NCBI RefSeq assembly: GCF_030546575.1
Contig: NZ_JAUOTN010000002.1
Location: 248,001-312,000, forward strand
DNA from: Pontibacter coccineus
GTDB taxonomy: Bacteria; Bacteroidota; Bacteroidia; Cytophagales; Hymenobacteraceae
Direction of reading: 5' to 3'
Length of the DNA stretch: 64,000 bases
Position 1 is the stretch's first letter, and each line of letters starts with the position of its first letter. The notes under the pieces were generated by a model, which did not search any database, was not told where the DNA came from, and saw only the letters and a program-made list of their open reading frames with translations. Of this stretch, positions 9,685 to 18,286 are shown piece by piece. The position numbers and the translations under genes are program-made.

Positions 9685-9888
9685 ATTTCTTCTTTAACTC
9701 TCTCTAAAATTGTTTCAGCCGGCCTGTTTTCCTGGCAAATCCTGCTTGGTTATGAGCGGACGCTCGAAAACGTGCCTTGTATTGTTTTCAACGTAGTTTG
9801 CAGGCAAGTGGTTATCGGCTTTTGTTAAAATAAAATTGTACTTAACTGACTGATACTGTGGATTGGCCATTCTTTGCGCCATAGGACT

Positions 9889-9919
9889 TTGTTTTGATCG
9901 AAAAACGGGTCTACCTTTG
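9889..9919 (+). promoter_or_regulatory. Bacteroidota-type promoter of the TPP-controlled receptor
   Basis: TTG at 9889-9891, a 20-nt spacer, then TACCTTTG at 9912-9919, a full match to TTG-N17-23-TAnnTTTG. The predicted start near 9926 falls just ahead of the riboswitch. Confidence 0.8.
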
Positions 9920-9928
9920 TATCAGTTT

Positions 9929-10002
9929 AGGGGTGCCTTATAACAACGGGCTGAGATCATACCCATTGAACCTGATCCGGGTAATGCCGGCGAAGGGAAA
10001 AA
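9929..10002 (+). promoter_or_regulatory. TPP (thiamine pyrophosphate) riboswitch, THI element
   Basis: The conserved TPP aptamer blocks occur in order: GGGGTGCC near the 5' end, CTGAGATCATACCC, GAACCTGATC, and GGTAATGCCGGCGAAGGGA at the 3' end. These are the pyrophosphate- and pyrimidine-sensing helices of the element. It lies about 80 bp upstream of the TonB-dependent receptor start, leaving room for an expression platform that lowers expression when thiamine pyrophosphate is plentiful. Confidence 0.96.
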
Positions 10003-10081
10003 CACGGGGAAACAATGTAAAGCAGGCTGCCGGCCCCAGGCAGGTCTGTATGTTTCATCTTATTCTTTTCTTACACACCAA

Positions 10082-12559
10082 ATGAAAAAATTACTGATTG
10101 TGATGGCGGCCATCGTGCTGTTGCCATTGCAGTTGCTCGCTCAGTATACGCTGGGCGGCTACGTAACCGATGCTGCCAAAAACGAGGCACTGGCGGGAGC
10201 CACCGTCGTACTGAACAGCAGCGGCCATGTTACCATGTCCGGCCCCGATGGGCGATTCCAATTCCAAAACCTGCCAGCCGGCAACTATACCTTGCAGGTG
10301 TCTTACCTGGGCTACACCCAGCTGAGCAGACAAGTGCAACTCACCGCCGACACGGAACTTCGTCTGGCCTTGCAGCCAACCAGTGTGAACACGGGTGAAG
10401 TACTGGTATCGTCTACCCGTGCCAACGAGAAGACAGGGACCACTTTTACCGATGTAAGTCGTCAGGAAATTGACGAGCGTAACTTTGGGCAGGACCTGCC
10501 ATACCTGTTGGAGCAAGTGCCATCGGTAGTAGTGAATTCTGATGCCGGCGGCGGCGTAGGCTATACCGGCATCCGCATACGGGGCTCCGACATCACGCGC
10601 ATCAACGTGACCGTGAACGGTATACCTGTCAACGACTCCGAGAGCCACGGCACCTTCTTTGTGAACATGCCGGATTTTGCCTCGTCTGTGGAAAACATAC
10701 AGGTACAGCGCGGCGTGGGCACTTCCACCAACGGTGCGGGCGCCTTCGGGGCCAGCATCAACATCCAAACGCAGCAGGTGCGCCGCGAGGCCTATGCCGA
10801 AACCGACAACAGCTACGGATCTTTCAACACCTGGAAAAACAACGTGCGCTTCGGCACGGGTCTGATCAACGGCAAGTTCGCCTTCGACGGCCGTTTGTCG
10901 CGCATCAAATCCGACGGCTACATCGACCGGGCCTTCTCTGACCTGAAATCCATGTACTTCTCGGGAGGCTACTATGGCGACAAAACCACGGTGAAGTTCG
11001 TGACCTTCTCGGGACAGGAGCAAACCTACCAGGCCTGGTACGGCACGCCGGAGGCGCTGGTTTATGGCAACGAAGCCGATCTGCAGGCCTACATCGACCG
11101 TAACGGGATAGAAGGCAGCGACCTGGAGAACCTGCGCACCGCCGGCCGCCGGTATAACTACTACACCTACGACAACGAAACCGACAACTACCAGCAGGAC
11201 CACTACCAACTGCACCTGTCACACGATTTCTCACCGGAGCTTACTTTCTCCGGCGCGCTGCACTATACCTATGGCCGCGGCTACTACGAGCAGTTCCGAA
11301 ACAACGACAAGCTCTCGAACTACGGTTTGCCGAATGTGGAGGTAGGAGAGGAGACGATCAGCCGGACCGACCTGATCCGCCGCCGCTGGCTCGACAACCA
11401 CTTTTTCGGTGCCACCTATGCCTTGCAGTACAATCCAACGCCTCGCCTGAATGCGACCCTGGGCGGTGCCTGGAACAGGTACGACGGCGATCACTTCGGG
11501 GAGGTAATCTGGGCCAGGTTCGCCTCTACGTCCAACCTGGGCGATCGCTACTACGACAACAATGCCGTGAAGACCGACTTCAATATTTTCGGTAAAGTGA
11601 CCTACAGCCTGACGGATCAGCTGAGTTTGTTTGGTGACATGCAGGTGCGGAACGTGAATTATACCTTCGAGGGCATCGACAAGAACTTCGTGAACCTGGA
11701 GCAGGAGGTGGACTTTACCTTTTATAACCCCAAGGCAGGTATAAGCTACGAGTTTATGCCGGGGCATCAGCTCTACGCTTCTTATGCCATTGGTAACCGT
11801 GAGCCGGTGCGCGACGACTTTACCGAGTCTACCGCTGCCAGCCGTCCGAAGCACGAGACGCTGCGCAACGCAGAGGCCGGCTACCGTGGTCAGCTGGCGC
11901 TGGGTGAGCTGGCAGGCCGAGAACTGGGCGCGAGCCTGGAGGCGAATTACTTCTTCATGGACTACAAAAACCAGCTGGTGCTCACGGGCGAGATCAACGA
12001 TGTGGGTGCTTATACCCGCACGAACATTGACCGCAGCTACCGCCAAGGTATAGAGTTGGCCGGCGCAGTTCGCCTGGGTAGTTTGGCCAGTTTGAGCAGC
12101 AACCTGAGCTACAGCCAGAACAAAGTGCGCAACTTTGAAGAGTTCATCGACGACTACGACAATGGCGGTCAGGCCCTGAACCGTTACAGCGAGTCGGCCA
12201 TTGCCTATTCCCCTGATTTTGTGTCGGCTACGCAGCTAGAGGTGGAGGTGTTGAAAGGGCTGAAGGCGGCTTTTATTTACAAAACGGTGAGCAAGCAGTA
12301 TCTGGATAACACCGAGAATGAGAACCGCATTATACCTGCTTACCAGGTGGGCGACCTGCGCCTGCGCTATACCACCGGTTTCACAGGTGTGTTGAAAGGC
12401 CTGGAGCTTGGCCTGTTGGTCAACAATATCTTCAACGAGCGCTATGCTGCCAATGGCTATACCTACAGCTACATAGCGGGAGGAGGTGTAACAACCGAGA
12501 ACTTCTACTACCCGCAGGCCACACGCAATTTTTTGGCCTCGGTAGGGTTAAGATTTTAA
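10082..12559 (+). CDS. TonB-dependent outer-membrane receptor, probable thiamine transporter
   Basis: 825 residues: a Sec signal peptide (about 1-20, ending LLAQ), a carboxypeptidase-regulatory-like beta domain (about 22-105, PDGRFQFQNLPAGNYTLQVS), a plug domain (about 115-230, YTGIRIRGSDITRINVTVNG) and a 22-strand-type barrel ending in the aromatic LASVGLRF needed for outer-membrane insertion. A TPP riboswitch precedes it. TPP-controlled TonB receptors are established thiamine-uptake candidates in Bacteroidota, which supports thiamine or a precursor as the ligand. The PnuC-family protein and kinase genes upstream could supply the inner-membrane and trapping steps. The gene ends at a strong terminator and appears monocistronic. 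Confidence 0.92.
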   Translation: MKKLLIVMAAIVLLPLQLLAQYTLGGYVTDAAKNEALAGATVVLNSSGHVTMSGPDGRFQFQNLPAGNYTLQVSYLGYTQLSRQVQLTADTELRLALQPTSVNTGEVLVSSTRANEKTGTTFTDVSRQEIDERNFGQDLPYLLEQVPSVVVNSDAGGGVGYTGIRIRGSDITRINVTVNGIPVNDSESHGTFFVNMPDFASSVENIQVQRGVGTSTNGAGAFGASINIQTQQVRREAYAETDNSYGSFNTWKNNVRFGTGLINGKFAFDGRLSRIKSDGYIDRAFSDLKSMYFSGGYYGDKTTVKFVTFSGQEQTYQAWYGTPEALVYGNEADLQAYIDRNGIEGSDLENLRTAGRRYNYYTYDNETDNYQQDHYQLHLSHDFSPELTFSGALHYTYGRGYYEQFRNNDKLSNYGLPNVEVGEETISRTDLIRRRWLDNHFFGATYALQYNPTPRLNATLGGAWNRYDGDHFGEVIWARFASTSNLGDRYYDNNAVKTDFNIFGKVTYSLTDQLSLFGDMQVRNVNYTFEGIDKNFVNLEQEVDFTFYNPKAGISYEFMPGHQLYASYAIGNREPVRDDFTESTAASRPKHETLRNAEAGYRGQLALGELAGRELGASLEANYFFMDYKNQLVLTGEINDVGAYTRTNIDRSYRQGIELAGAVRLGSLASLSSNLSYSQNKVRNFEEFIDDYDNGGQALNRYSESAIAYSPDFVSATQLEVEVLKGLKAAFIYKTVSKQYLDNTENENRIIPAYQVGDLRLRYTTGFTGVLKGLELGLLVNNIFNERYAANGYTYSYIAGGGVTTENFYYPQATRNFLASVGLRF

Positions 12560-12579
12560 GATTGATTGCGTTTTTTTGG

Positions 12580-12611
12580 AAAGGCCCCGCCAATTGGTGG
12601 GGCCTTTTTTT
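12580..12611 (+). terminator. Rho-independent terminator of the receptor gene
   Basis: AAAGGCCCCGCC (12580-12591) pairs with the GGTGGGGCCTTT arm from 12597 (one wobble pair), followed by a run of T. Confidence 0.92.
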
Positions 12612-12679
12612 GATGGGAGTTTGCAGGATGGTTAATTTGTTAAATGGTTGAATTGATCAGTGCACGATTGGTACAGGGT

Positions 12680-13119
12680 GCGACCCAATGCTGCTAACCT
12701 AAGAATTTAATAGAAGTTGGCTAAGGCTGATCCAGTTATGTTCATTTGAGTCTGAAAGAGGGCCCTGCCGCAACTTTTGTAAGTCTCCAGAGAAACGGGA
12801 ATTGAAAAATCCCAAGCAGTCACTGAGCGCTCTTTCGAGTGCTCTTTCGGACATCCATGTCCGAAAGCCATCTGCTGGGGATGTCCACATCCCCGTATGC
12901 TGATCTAGTTTTTCAGGTATAGGGGACAAGGATGTCCCCGGCAGAACTACTTTCGGACACGGATGTCCGAAAGGGCGCTAAAACCGACACACGGGGATTA
13001 GGAAATCCCCGGCAGTTTGCTTCGGGATTGATAAATCCCGAAGAGCCTTGTAGAAAAGCCTTTTAAGAAAATGTGATCGTCTGTAGGGACAGTGACCTGT
13101 CCGAATTGTGCACCGGCAA
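12680..13119. repeat. Dispersed hairpin-array repeat, copy 1
   Basis: A roughly 440-bp non-coding stretch holding six short palindromes in a row: 12844-12867, 12877-12894, 12922-12939, 12951-12972, 12993-13010 and 13020-13043. They are built from two unit types, CTTTCGGACA/TGTCCGAAAG and GGGGATGT/ACATCCCC. Its ends (GCGACCCA...; ...GCACCGGCAA) and inner blocks such as GGCTGATCC and AGAGGGCCC recur at 51415-51910. No credible gene is present. It is a related repeat family, perhaps a MITE-like element or structured RNA. Confidence 0.8.
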
Positions 13120-13265
13120 TCCTGCACCGTTATACCTGCCTGAATCATGCTACGGTATACCTGTCTGCATCATTTAACAGCAAGCATGCACCTGTATACC
13201 TGCCCGAATCTTGCTCCTCTATACCTGTCCAAGTACAGCACCAGCGCACCTGCCAGAATCTTACA
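13095..13265 (+). repeat. Degenerate tandem repeat with TATACCTG core
   Basis: Six blocks starting ACCTG at 13095, 13134, 13159, 13198, 13223 and 13248 (spacings 39, 25, 39, 25, 25). Units resemble ACCTGYCYGAATCWTGCWCC and most are preceded by TAT, so the array carries the same octamer that is over-represented across the window. Confidence 0.65.
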
Positions 13266-13410
13266 GGAAAATTCCCCAATCGGAGTGACAGGGATGGGTT
13301 AATGATGCCCTGAACGTTTCAACTATTCAATAATTTAACCAATCAACCGGCTAACAATTCAACCATTTAGCAATTTAACCCTTCAACAAACCCTGATTCA
13401 GAAATCTTGT

Positions 13411-13418
13411 TATATTTG
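13411..13418 (+). promoter_or_regulatory. Candidate -7 element for the acyl-CoA dehydrogenase gene
   Basis: TATATTTG matches TAnnTTTG, 35 bp before the ATG at 13454. No clear TTG at the right distance was found. The preceding 80 bases are AT-rich AACAATTCAACC-type short repeats. Confidence 0.5.
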
Positions 13419-13453
13419 CGTATTACCCTTTCCTTAAAACAACGAAATAAGCT

Positions 13454-14632
13454 ATGGCCTACGAATCATCAGGAGCCCCAGACTACTATAACATTGACGA
13501 CTTGCTGACCGAGGAGCATATCCTCATACGCCAGTCCCTGCGCGAATTTGTGAAGCGCGAGATTTCTCCGAACATCGAAAAATGGGCGCAGGACGCGCAC
13601 TTCCCTTCCGAAATCGTGAAGAAGTTCGGTGATGTGGGCGCTTTCGGCCCGACTATACCTGCCGAGTACGGCGGTGGCGGTCTGGACTACATCAGCTACG
13701 GCATCATCATGCAGGAGATCGAGCGTGGTGACTCCGGTATGCGCTCTACCGCGTCGGTGCAGGGCTCGCTGGTGATGTACCCGATCTATGCGTATGGCTC
13801 CGAGGAGCAGCGCAATAAGTACCTGCCCAAGCTGGCAAGCGGCGAGTGGCTGGGCTGCTTCGGCCTGACAGAGCCAGACCACGGTTCTAACCCAGGTGGT
13901 ATGACGACCAATATCAAGGACATGGGCGACCATTACCTGCTCAACGGCGCTAAGATGTGGATCTCTAACTCACCGGAGTGTCAGGTGGCTGTGGTGTGGG
14001 CCAAGAACGAAGAAGGCCGCATCAAAGGCTTGATCGTGGAGCGTGGTATGGAAGGCTTCTCTACGCCGGAAATTCACAACAAATGGAGCCTGCGCGCCAG
14101 CTGCACCGGCGAGCTGGTGTTCGACAACGTGAAAGTGCCGAAAGAAAACCTGCTGCCGAACATAGAAGGTCTTCGCGGTCCGCTCGGCTGCCTCGACTCT
14201 GCGCGCTACGGCATCGCCTGGGGCGCCATCGGCGTGGCCATCGACTGCTACGAGTCGGCACGCAAGTATGCCATGGAGCGCATCCAGTTCGACAAGCCGA
14301 TCGGAGCTTTCCAGCTCACGCAGAAGAAACTGGCTGAGATGCTCACTGAAATTACCAAAGCGCAACTACTGGCCTGGAGACTGGGCACCTTGAAAAACGA
14401 AGGCAAAGCCACTACGCAGCAAATCTCGATGGCCAAGCGCAACAACGTGGACATGGCCCTGCACATCGCCCGCGAGGCGCGGCAGATCCACGGCGGTATG
14501 GGCATTACGGGCGAGTACCCGATCATGCGCCACATGATGAACCTCGAGTCGGTGATCACCTACGAAGGCACCCACGATATTCACCTGCTCATCACAGGGG
14601 CTGATATCACAGGTATACCGGCGTTTAAATAG
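13454..14632 (+). CDS. gcdH: Acyl-CoA dehydrogenase, glutaryl-CoA dehydrogenase type
   Basis: A 392-residue flavoprotein. The SVQGSLVMYPIYAYGSEEQR block, the FAD-contacting LGCFGLTEPDHGSNPGGM and the C-terminal YEGTHDIHLLITGADITG are typical of glutaryl-CoA dehydrogenase rather than short-chain acyl-CoA dehydrogenases; the catalytic base would be Glu371. It oxidatively decarboxylates glutaryl-CoA to crotonyl-CoA in lysine and tryptophan breakdown. It is single, bounded upstream by the repeat region and downstream by a terminator. No electron-transfer flavoprotein gene is nearby. The family is certain; the exact substrate is inferred from motif likeness. Confidence 0.88.
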   Translation: MAYESSGAPDYYNIDDLLTEEHILIRQSLREFVKREISPNIEKWAQDAHFPSEIVKKFGDVGAFGPTIPAEYGGGGLDYISYGIIMQEIERGDSGMRSTASVQGSLVMYPIYAYGSEEQRNKYLPKLASGEWLGCFGLTEPDHGSNPGGMTTNIKDMGDHYLLNGAKMWISNSPECQVAVVWAKNEEGRIKGLIVERGMEGFSTPEIHNKWSLRASCTGELVFDNVKVPKENLLPNIEGLRGPLGCLDSARYGIAWGAIGVAIDCYESARKYAMERIQFDKPIGAFQLTQKKLAEMLTEITKAQLLAWRLGTLKNEGKATTQQISMAKRNNVDMALHIAREARQIHGGMGITGEYPIMRHMMNLESVITYEGTHDIHLLITGADITGIPAFK

Positions 14633-14674
14633 ACCCCACCAAGTCCTCTAAAAAACGGGAGGACATGTAAATAT

Positions 14675-14708
14675 AAAAAAGGCAGCTACGGAAGTGGCTG
14701 CCTTTTTT
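14675..14708 (+). terminator. Rho-independent terminator of gcdH
   Basis: AAAAAAGGCAGC (14675-14686) pairs with GCTGCCTTTTTT (14697-14708). The inverted-repeat element begins at the very next base. Confidence 0.9.
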
Positions 14709-15156
14709 ATTCCCCTCCTCGGAGGGGTTAGGGGTGGGTTTTACTTTTTCTGGTTCGCTATTATCCATGCTTCAATTGTTCGAAGCACATTGCTTAACTC
14801 TTGTTTTACTTCTCTATCATTGAATCGCAGGAATTTAATTCCTAATTTTTCTAAGGTTGCCTGCCGTTTAGCATCTTCTTCAAAACTATAATCATGGCAA
14901 TCACCATCTACTTCAATGGCTAACTGTAGCTCTTTGCAATAAAAATCGACTATAAAGCTATCCAGCGGTTTTTGTCTGTCAAAGTCGTAACCTAGAAGTT
15001 GGCGGTTCTTCAGTTCATTCCAAAGTAGGACTTCAGATAGTGTACTGTTTTGTCGCAGTTGTTTTGCCAGCGATCTTAGGTAAGGCTTATAAGGTATGAT
15101 TTGCCGTTTCATATATGCACGATTAACCCACCCCTAACCCCTCCGAGGAGGGGAAT
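14709..15156 (-). mobile_element. Putative 448-bp single-gene element with perfect 32-bp terminal inverted repeats
   Basis: Bases 14709-14740 and 15125-15156 are exact reverse complements over 32 bp. Each arm also contains its own palindrome (CCCCTCC/GGAGGGG). Between them is one gene, for a DUF559 nuclease, whose stop codon touches the inner edge of the left repeat and whose start is 12 bp from the right repeat. The interior is AT-rich compared with gcdH and ruvB. No target-site duplication is visible and no transposase is present. It looks like a minimal selfish or REP-like element. Confidence 0.7.
14741..15112 (-). CDS. DUF559 endonuclease-domain protein (Vsr-like PD-(D/E)XK fold)
   Basis: A 123-residue protein matching the compact DUF559 family. 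Seen are the N-terminal LRSLAKQLRQNSTLSEVLLW, the KPLDSFIVDFYCKELQLAIEVDGD core, whose Asp/Glu/Asp residues fit a metal-dependent nuclease centre, and KLGIKFLRFNDREV. It is related to very-short-patch repair endonucleases, though the function of DUF559 proteins is generally not established. It is the sole gene within the 32-bp inverted repeats and has low GC compared with its neighbours. Confidence 0.88.
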   Translation of the reverse strand: MKRQIIPYKPYLRSLAKQLRQNSTLSEVLLWNELKNRQLLGYDFDRQKPLDSFIVDFYCKELQLAIEVDGDCHDYSFEEDAKRQATLEKLGIKFLRFNDREVKQELSNVLRTIEAWIIANQKK

Positions 15157-15237
15157 TGTTCCTAAACCATTATTCTAAGCTAATATTCGTCAATGCCCTG
15201 ATCCTGTAGAGTGGGAAAATTTTGCGGCTTAATCACT

Positions 15238-15741
15238 TTAAAGCCCGTCCCAAAACGCATCCCTGCTTCGGCCGCCGGGGTTGTACTTCATCATCTCCTG
15301 CCAAAGCCGGTCAAACTCTTCGCTGAAATCCTGCACGATGCTGGGGTTGTCGGTGATCAGGATGTTCTCGTGGTTGTACAAAGCGGCACTGCGGGTCCAG
15401 TTATAACTGCCGGTCAGCACTTGCACCTCATCAAAAATGGCGAACTTGTGGTGCATGTGGTTGCGCGTTTTGTCAATCCGCACCTCCAGCCCTCTGGCGG
15501 CTAGTTCCTGTATGTCTGACCCTGCATCGTGCAGCTTGTGGTTGTCCGTCATGATTTTGATGGCAATGCCTCGTTTATACGCCCGCACAATGGCGTCAGA
15601 AATACGGTTGTCGCTGATCGTGAACACGCATATTTTCACGCTTTCTTCTGCCGCGTCCATGCAGGCGATGATGGCGTTGAGACAGTCGTCGCCGGGGCTG
15701 AAGAAGGCATGGCTGGTGATTTTTTGCTGATGAGTATGCAT
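15238..15741 (-). CDS. Phospholipase D-like nuclease, single HKD motif
   Basis: A 167-residue protein of the Nuc/MitoPLD class, which dimerise to complete one active site. The HKD motif is HHKFAIFD (His97, Lys99, Asp104), followed by GSYNWTRSA, a hallmark of the group. N-terminal SPGDDCLNAIIACMDAAEESVKI fits the substrate-binding half. Members hydrolyse phosphodiesters in nucleic acids or lipids. There is no signal peptide, so it is probably cytoplasmic. It sits between the DUF559 element and ruvB but shares no evident operon with either. Confidence 0.88.
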   Translation of the reverse strand: MHTHQQKITSHAFFSPGDDCLNAIIACMDAAEESVKICVFTISDNRISDAIVRAYKRGIAIKIMTDNHKLHDAGSDIQELAARGLEVRIDKTRNHMHHKFAIFDEVQVLTGSYNWTRSAALYNHENILITDNPSIVQDFSEEFDRLWQEMMKYNPGGRSRDAFWDGL

Positions 15742-15951
15742 ACGGAGGTTGTTTTGGCGCTCGTAAGGTACTACAGGCCCATCAGATTTCTAAAATAATC
15801 CTTTGGTTTGCTAACCTAATTAGATTTTTGGTGAACAACTATAAAATAGTTAGCAAAATTTAGTAAATTCGTAGGCAGAAATGGAGCGAAAGCAACGCTT
15901 AAACTGTTACCTTTAGGTATAGCAGAAAGCGCTAAATCACATAGCATTTTT

Positions 15952-16995
15952 ATGAGAGAAGATTACCTGACTGGCAGTAACGACTACATGTCGCCGGTCG
16001 AAAAAGACATAGACAAGGCGCTTCGTCCGCTGAGCTTTGCCGACTTTACGGGGCAGGCCAAAGTGGTGGAGAACCTCAAGATATTTGTGCTGGCGGCCAA
16101 GAACCGTGGCGAGGCGTTGGACCACGTGCTGCTGCACGGACCTCCCGGCCTGGGCAAAACTACGCTGTCGCACATCATTGCCTCGGAGCTGGACGCAGGT
16201 ATAAAAATGACCTCCGGACCAGTGCTGGACAAGCCCAGCGATCTGGCAGGTCTGCTCACCAACCTCGACCCGAACGACGTGCTCTTCATCGATGAGATAC
16301 ACCGCCTCAACCCGATTGTGGAGGAGTACCTGTACTCGGCGATGGAGGACTACAAGATCGACATCATGCTCGATTCGGGTCCGAACGCCCGCTCTGTGCA
16401 GATCAGCCTGAATCCGTTTACGCTGATCGGTGCCACGACCCGCTCTGGCTTGCTGACAGCGCCGCTGCGCGCGCGTTTCAGTATCAACAGCCGCTTGGAG
16501 TACTATGATGCCGAGTTGCTGACTTCGATTGTGAAGCGCTCTTCAGCTTTACTGGGAGCTCCTATACATGCCGATGCTGCTTTCGAGATTGCCCGCCGTA
16601 GCCGAGGAACGCCGCGTATCGCCAACAACCTGCTGCGCCGTACCCGCGACTTTGCGCAGGTAAAGGGCGATGGTACCATCGATGTGGAGATAGCCAAGTT
16701 TGCCTTGCATGCCCTGGACGTAGACCACAACGGTCTCGACGATATGGACAAGCGTATCCTGTCCTGCATCATAGACAAATACAAAGGCGGGCCGGTAGGT
16801 ATATCTACCATCGCGACGGCTTGCGGCGAAGAGGCAGAGACGATTGAGGAGGTATACGAGCCTTTCCTGATCCAGGAAGGCTACATCAAGCGCACCGCCC
16901 GCGGACGTGAAGCAACAGAAGCTGCCTACCGCCATTTAGGCAAAATTCCACCGCAGCAGGTTGTAGCTGGTGGTTTGTTTGATCAGGCTGAGTAA
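15952..16995 (+). CDS. ruvB: Holliday junction branch-migration ATPase RuvB
   Basis: 347 residues, the standard length. Walker A GPPGLGKT is at residues 63-70, Walker [10 protein letters not shown] has Asp114/Glu115, sensor I is GATTRSG, and the C-terminal winged helix contains [16 protein letters not shown] and [17 protein letters not shown]. With RuvA and RuvC it drives branch migration during recombination repair. It stands alone here, as is common when ruvA and ruvC are unlinked. The ATG at 15952 gives the expected N-terminus ([12 protein letters not shown]). Confidence 0.98.
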   Translation: MREDYLTGSNDYMSPVEKDIDKALRPLSFADFTGQAKVVENLKIFVLAAKNRGEALDHVLLHGPPGLGKTTLSHIIASELDAGIKMTSGPVLDKPSDLAGLLTNLDPNDVLFIDEIHRLNPIVEEYLYSAMEDYKIDIMLDSGPNARSVQISLNPFTLIGATTRSGLLTAPLRARFSINSRLEYYDAELLTSIVKRSSALLGAPIHADAAFEIARRSRGTPRIANNLLRRTRDFAQVKGDGTIDVEIAKFALHALDVDHNGLDDMDKRILSCIIDKYKGGPVGISTIATACGEEAETIEEVYEPFLIQEGYIKRTARGREATEAAYRHLGKIPPQQVVAGGLFDQAE

Positions 16996-17015
16996 TAATT
17001 TGTTTGTGATATATG

Positions 17016-17045
17016 AAAAAAGCAGGCTGTAGGCCTGCTTTTTTT
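17016..17045 (+). terminator. Rho-independent terminator of ruvB
   Basis: AAAAAGCAGGC pairs with GCCTGCTTTTT around a short loop and is followed by T. Confidence 0.9.
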
Positions 17046-17087
17046 GTTTAGTATATGATGAAATGATCGTCTGCTATAACAAGAATG

Positions 17088-18008
17088 TTAATTATACTTT
17101 GAATCTTCTATAGTGTCCCAAAAGTCAAATTCATGAATCAAGGAAATTTTGAGTCCTTGTTTACGCAAGCCGATAGCTTTCTCTACCTTCCTGCCATAGC
17201 AAGCGAAAGCGTAGCAGGGGTTCCCACTGTCACCAACAATAAGGAAATTAGTCTTTTTAGTGACATCGCTGTTAATTATGCCTCCTAAATTTCGAATCTC
17301 AAGTTCCAGTTCTTTTCTAGTTCCTCTGCTGAATAGTCCGGTCAGGCAAAATTGACTTCCATCGAATATTACTTGAGGATTTGCGGTGCAGATGCCATCG
17401 ATCTTGATATCCGAAATCTCTGTTGTTATTTTCTGCGTAAGGGCCTCATCAGTTAACTTCACAAATTCTGCAAAATAAGCCATTAGGCGCTTGCGTTCCA
17501 CATCATCTATCTTGCCATCTGCAAGTACACTTGTAATGAGTGTATATATCTCATCATAAGGGTAATAGGTGTTTAGATGCTCGTGTTGCTCTAACCATTG
17601 ATCAAGTTTCTTTATCTCAGTGTCTTTGATTTGGCCATCAGATAATATGCCATGGCAAAGTCCCTGTAATGTTTGAAGATCAGCTGTAGCCAGGTCATAA
17701 AAGGCTATGTTTTGATCAGTAGCATATCTCTCGCATAACCAGTAGATATCCTCCATCAGTTCTAGCCGGTTTTCTCTGGTGCTTACAGCCTCATATATGG
17801 TTTGTATTAGATTCTTGAAAGGGTTTCGTTTTATCAGATCTTTATGTTTGTCACACCAGAGGAGTAGCTCATTCAATTCCGCATCATTCACCTCGTTATC
17901 CATTGATATACCCAATAGAATTCCTTTTAGTGAATTGATGGCCTTATCCATTTCACTTAGGCTGGTATATTGTCTATAACCCAGGCTCTCATAATTATCT
18001 GTTTTCAT
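17088..18008 (-). CDS. BRCT-domain protein with TerB-like helical repeats
   Basis: 306 residues. The C-terminal third (about 215-300) is a BRCT domain of the DNA-ligase type: FCLTGLFSRGTRKELELEIRNLGG, then a TKKTNFLIVGD strand and an AIGLRKQGLKISLIHEFDF end. The N-terminal 200 residues hold two or three acidic helical units (GILLGISMDNEVNDAELNEL, GILSDGQIKDTEIKKL, SVLADGKIDDVERKRL) that resemble TerB/EF-hand-like repeats. BRCT modules bind DNA ends or phosphopeptides, so a DNA-damage role is possible. The gene is markedly AT-rich compared with ruvB, hinting at acquisition by transfer. Confidence 0.82.
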   Translation of the reverse strand: MKTDNYESLGYRQYTSLSEMDKAINSLKGILLGISMDNEVNDAELNELLLWCDKHKDLIKRNPFKNLIQTIYEAVSTRENRLELMEDIYWLCERYATDQNIAFYDLATADLQTLQGLCHGILSDGQIKDTEIKKLDQWLEQHEHLNTYYPYDEIYTLITSVLADGKIDDVERKRLMAYFAEFVKLTDEALTQKITTEISDIKIDGICTANPQVIFDGSQFCLTGLFSRGTRKELELEIRNLGGIINSDVTKKTNFLIVGDSGNPCYAFACYGRKVEKAIGLRKQGLKISLIHEFDFWDTIEDSKYN

Positions 18009-18286
18009 AAAATTTTGTATTTAGGTGGGGATTATGTGACTAATATATTAAATATTAATATTATTTAATAGTTTTCTGCATGAGTCAACAAGCTTTTAGA
18101 AATAACTTAAAGTGTAACTCTATCTATCTAAGACGTAGTTGCGATTTAGATTGCTCCAACATGCAAATGCCCTAACTCTTCTACCCCATTGTAGTGCCTT
18201 ATTAAACATTGTAATTCGAATCGGACTTATTTCTCACTAAATTTGTTCTCCTCAAGGTATAGCTATACCTGAGCGGCACGCATATT

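Noticed and set aside
12699-12929. A 76-codon minus-strand frame inside the hairpin-array repeat
   Set aside because: It follows the palindromes, has no protein-like pattern and is not supported by the second repeat copy.
13095-13265. Possible CRISPR array
   Set aside because: Units are degenerate, only 25-39 bp apart, lack constant repeats with unique spacers, and no cas genes are present.
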